Assembly (NCBI GenBank): GCA_018820745.1
Contig: JAHJNP010000375.1
Coordinates: 1 to 7,105 of the forward strand
DNA: 7,105 nt
From: Gammaproteobacteria bacterium
Lineage (GTDB): Bacteria; Pseudomonadota; Gammaproteobacteria; Burkholderiales; Thiobacillaceae
Direction of reading: 5' to 3'
Shown: piece after piece, positions 5,430 to 7,105 of the stretch
Position numbering within the stretch: position 1 is the stretch's first letter
Layout: every line of letters begins with the position of its first letter
Position numbers and translations under genes: made by a program
Notes under the pieces: generated by a model
What the model was told of the DNA's origin: nothing
The model's database searches: none
Seen by the model: only the letters and a program-made list of their open reading frames with translations

Positions 5430-6872
5430 ATGACGCTACGCAACCAGATCCAGCTGATCGCCTACCCCGACCGCATGGGGAACAATCTCGCAGATTTGTA
5501 CACGATCATCGACAGGCACTTTTCGCGCGTGATCGGCGGCGTGCACATCCTGCCGCCCTACCCGTCGAATGCCGATGGCGGCTTTTCGCCGCTCAGCCAC
5601 AAGGAGATCGATCCCAGGTACGGCACCTGGGCCGACATCGAGAAAATCTCCAGCCGCTTCGACCTGTGCCTGGACCTGACGCTGAACCACATTTCAGATG
5701 AATCCGAGGAGTTCAAGGATTTCATCGCCCATGGCTACGAATCGGAGCACGCCGACCTGTTCGTGCATGTCGACCAGCTCGGCCCCATTTCGCCGGACGA
5801 TCTGGCGCGCATCCACATCCGCAAGGAAAAGGAACCGTTTCGCGAGATCACCTTCGCCGACGGCACCACCGGCCGGGTCTGGTGCACCTTCACCGAACAC
5901 CAGATCGACCTCAACTTCAACTCGCCCAAGACCTACGCGTTGATGGAGGACTACATCAAGTTCCTCACCGCGCGCGGGGTGAAACTGTTTCGCCTCGACG
6001 CCTTCGGCTACACCACCAAGAAAATCGGCACCAGCTGCTTCCTCGTCGAGCCGGACGTCTACGACCTGCTCAAATGGATCGACGGTGTGGCGCGCGAAAA
6101 CGGCGCCGAAACGCTGCCGGAAGTGCACGACCATTCCAGCTTCCAGTACGCCATCGCGCTGCACGGCATGCATCCGTACGGCTTCGCGCTGGCGCCGCTG
6201 CTGCTCTACTCGCTGCTCGACGCCAACAGCGTCTACCTCAAGCAGTGGCTGCGCATGTGTCCGCGCAACCAGCTCACCGTGCTCGACACCCACGACGGCA
6301 TCTGCATTCCGGACGTGGAGGGCATCCTGCCCAAAGCGGAAATCCAGGCGGTGGTCGACAACGTCAGCCAGCGTAGCGCCGATCCCATCCTGCGTCGCTC
6401 GGCCGCCAACGTGCACAGCGTCGGCGCGATCTACCAGCTCACCTGCACCTACTACGACGCGCTCAAGCGCAACGACGACGCGTATATCGCCGCGCGCGCG
6501 ATCCAGTTCTTCGCGCCGGGGATTCCGCAGGTCTACTACGTGGGCCTGCTCGCCGGCAGCAACGATCTCGAACTGATGGAAGCCACCGGCGAGTTGCGCG
6601 ACATCAACCGGCACCGCTACACGCTGGATGAGGTCGACGAGGCGGTCAAGGCGCCGGTGGTGCGGCGGCTGCTCAAGCTGATGGAATTCCGCTGCAGCTA
6701 CCCCGCTTTCGACGGTGTCTTCCACCTGATGTACTCCAACGACAGCAGCGTGGCGATGTGCTGGCGTCACGGCGAGTATCGCTGCGAACTGTTCGTCGAT
6801 CTCAATTTCAAGAAGGCGACCGTCGGCTACGTCGACGTCAAGTCCAAGCGCTGGCTGACCATGCGCTGGTAA
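5430..6872 (+). CDS. GH13_18 glycoside phosphorylase (sucrose phosphorylase family)
   Basis: This 480-residue cytoplasmic enzyme belongs to the GH13 subfamily containing sucrose phosphorylase, which converts sucrose and phosphate to glucose-1-phosphate and fructose. The start at 5430 gives MTLRNQIQLIAYPDRMGNNL, the standard family beginning, and the length equals known sucrose phosphorylases. Catalytic residues are clear: nucleophile Asp190 (FRLDAFGY), acid/base Glu231 (LPEVHDH) and transition-state stabiliser Asp289 (VLDTHDG). DLTLNH (82-87), IPQVYYVGLLAG (365-376) and RDINRH (390-395) are typical. The acceptor-site loops differ from classical enzymes: HIRK at 129-132 replaces the bifidobacterial YRPR, and AIYQ at 333-336 replaces DLYQ. 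The true substrate may therefore be sucrose, sucrose-6-phosphate, glucosylglycerol or glucosylglycerate. No kinase, regulator or isomerase gene is in view. A symporter gene starts 117 bases downstream. No strong Shine-Dalgarno sequence precedes the start. Confidence 0.9.
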   Translation: MTLRNQIQLIAYPDRMGNNLADLYTIIDRHFSRVIGGVHILPPYPSNADGGFSPLSHKEIDPRYGTWADIEKISSRFDLCLDLTLNHISDESEEFKDFIAHGYESEHADLFVHVDQLGPISPDDLARIHIRKEKEPFREITFADGTTGRVWCTFTEHQIDLNFNSPKTYALMEDYIKFLTARGVKLFRLDAFGYTTKKIGTSCFLVEPDVYDLLKWIDGVARENGAETLPEVHDHSSFQYAIALHGMHPYGFALAPLLLYSLLDANSVYLKQWLRMCPRNQLTVLDTHDGICIPDVEGILPKAEIQAVVDNVSQRSADPILRRSAANVHSVGAIYQLTCTYYDALKRNDDAYIAARAIQFFAPGIPQVYYVGLLAGSNDLELMEATGELRDINRHRYTLDEVDEAVKAPVVRRLLKLMEFRCSYPAFDGVFHLMYSNDSSVAMCWRHGEYRCELFVDLNFKKATVGYVDVKSKRWLTMRW

Positions 6873-6970
6873 ACCGCCGGATCAACCCCGGCCGGACACG
6901 CATGCCGCTGCAGGCATACAAGAAAAATGTCTGACCGGGTAGCATCGCGCGGGCGATCCCGCCGCACAAA

Positions 6971-6978
6971 AGGAGGAG
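6971..6978 (+). promoter_or_regulatory. Strong Shine-Dalgarno of the symporter gene
   Basis: AGGAGGAG, preceded by A, is a near-perfect anti-16S match and ends 10 bases before the ATG at 6989. It fixes the start of the truncated downstream gene and is the clearest ribosome-binding site in the window; most other genes here have weak ones. Confidence 0.8.
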
Positions 6979-6988
6979 ACGCGTTCCC

Positions 6989-7105
6989 ATGCAGGGACTG
7001 GCAACAATCGACTATGCAGTCGTCGCGGTCTATCTGCTCATCGTGATCGGCGTCAGCGTGCGGGTCACGCGGCGCGCACCCGATGCCGAAGAGCTGTTCC
7101 TCGCC
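6989..7105 (+). CDS. Sodium:solute symporter family (SSS) protein, N-terminal fragment (runs off the right edge)
   Basis: Thirty-nine codons are visible: MQGLATIDYAVVAVYLLIVI and then GVSVRVTRRAPDAEELFLA. The short polar start with an Asp-Tyr before the first hydrophobic helix (about residues 9-25), a basic VTRR turn and then an acidic AEELFLA segment resemble the start of SSS (SLC5-like) transporters such as the SGLT and proline or pantothenate symporters, which continue with a GR motif. These are inner-membrane Na+-coupled importers with about 13-14 membrane helices. The substrate cannot be told from this fragment. Its position after a GH13 phosphorylase makes a sugar or sugar-like osmolyte possible, but this is inference. 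The start is supported by a strong Shine-Dalgarno sequence. Confidence 0.75.
   Translation, partial: MQGLATIDYAVVAVYLLIVIGVSVRVTRRAPDAEELFLA

Noticed and set aside
5694..6770. Long open frame (358 codons) antisense to the GH13 gene
   Set aside because: It is a shadow of a GC-rich coding region: composition is Val/Glu/Arg/His-heavy with no recognisable motif, while the plus strand has a full enzyme with catalytic residues.
6873..6988. Terminator or promoter between the GH13 gene and the symporter
   Set aside because: Only very short stems are visible (for example ATGCC/GGCAT around 6902-6917) without a T-run, and no convincing -35/-10 pair was found.

Overview
The window looks like chromosomal DNA of a GC-rich Gram-negative bacterium, most likely a betaproteobacterium. 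An outer-membrane BAM lipoprotein (bamD), a periplasm-targeted ATP-dependent DNA ligase and divergent rluD-pgeF / bamD genes fit that group. A Thiobacillus or Nitrosomonadales-type lineage is my best guess, from remembered protein similarity only. Almost all of the window is ordinary, tightly packed core genome; I see no phage, IS transposase, CRISPR array, tRNA or rRNA.

Layout from left to right. (1) Positions 1-56 (-) are the first 18 codons of clpB, the disaggregase, running off the left edge. (2) A 71-bp divergent intergenic region carries a heat-shock-like promoter facing clpB. (3) A compact plus-strand cluster follows: nadC (128-970), a GNAT acetyltransferase (978-1460) and a periplasmic LigE-type ATP-dependent DNA ligase (1448-2332). 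The genes are separated by 7 nt and then overlap by 13 nt, so they are probably one transcript. (4) A REP/MITE-like inverted repeat (about 2327-2452) sits between the convergent ligE and pgeF genes and includes the ligE stop codon. (5) On the minus strand, rluD (4168-3191) and pgeF (3194-2466) overlap by four bases (GTGA) and form an operon. (6) bamD (4167-4994, +) diverges from rluD. The two most likely ATG codons overlap in a single CATG, and a perfect TATAAT box for bamD lies inside the rluD coding sequence. (7) A 15-bp perfect terminator hairpin follows bamD. (8) About 435 bp without a convincing gene then leads to a GH13 sucrose-phosphorylase-family enzyme (5430-6872, +). (9) The start of a sodium:solute symporter (6989 onward, +) with a strong Shine-Dalgarno sequence runs off the right edge.

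Functional grouping: nadC serves NAD synthesis, and its companion GNAT has no predictable substrate. RluD, PgeF and BamD belong to ribosome maturation, peptidoglycan quality control and outer-membrane assembly. The last two genes may be a small carbohydrate module of glucoside phosphorolysis plus a Na+-coupled transporter. The most interesting points are that the GH13 enzyme keeps the catalytic residues but not the usual sucrose-phosphorylase acceptor-site residues, the start-on-start rluD/bamD arrangement, and the mobile-repeat edge at the end of ligE. I do not see a clearly new multi-gene system here.
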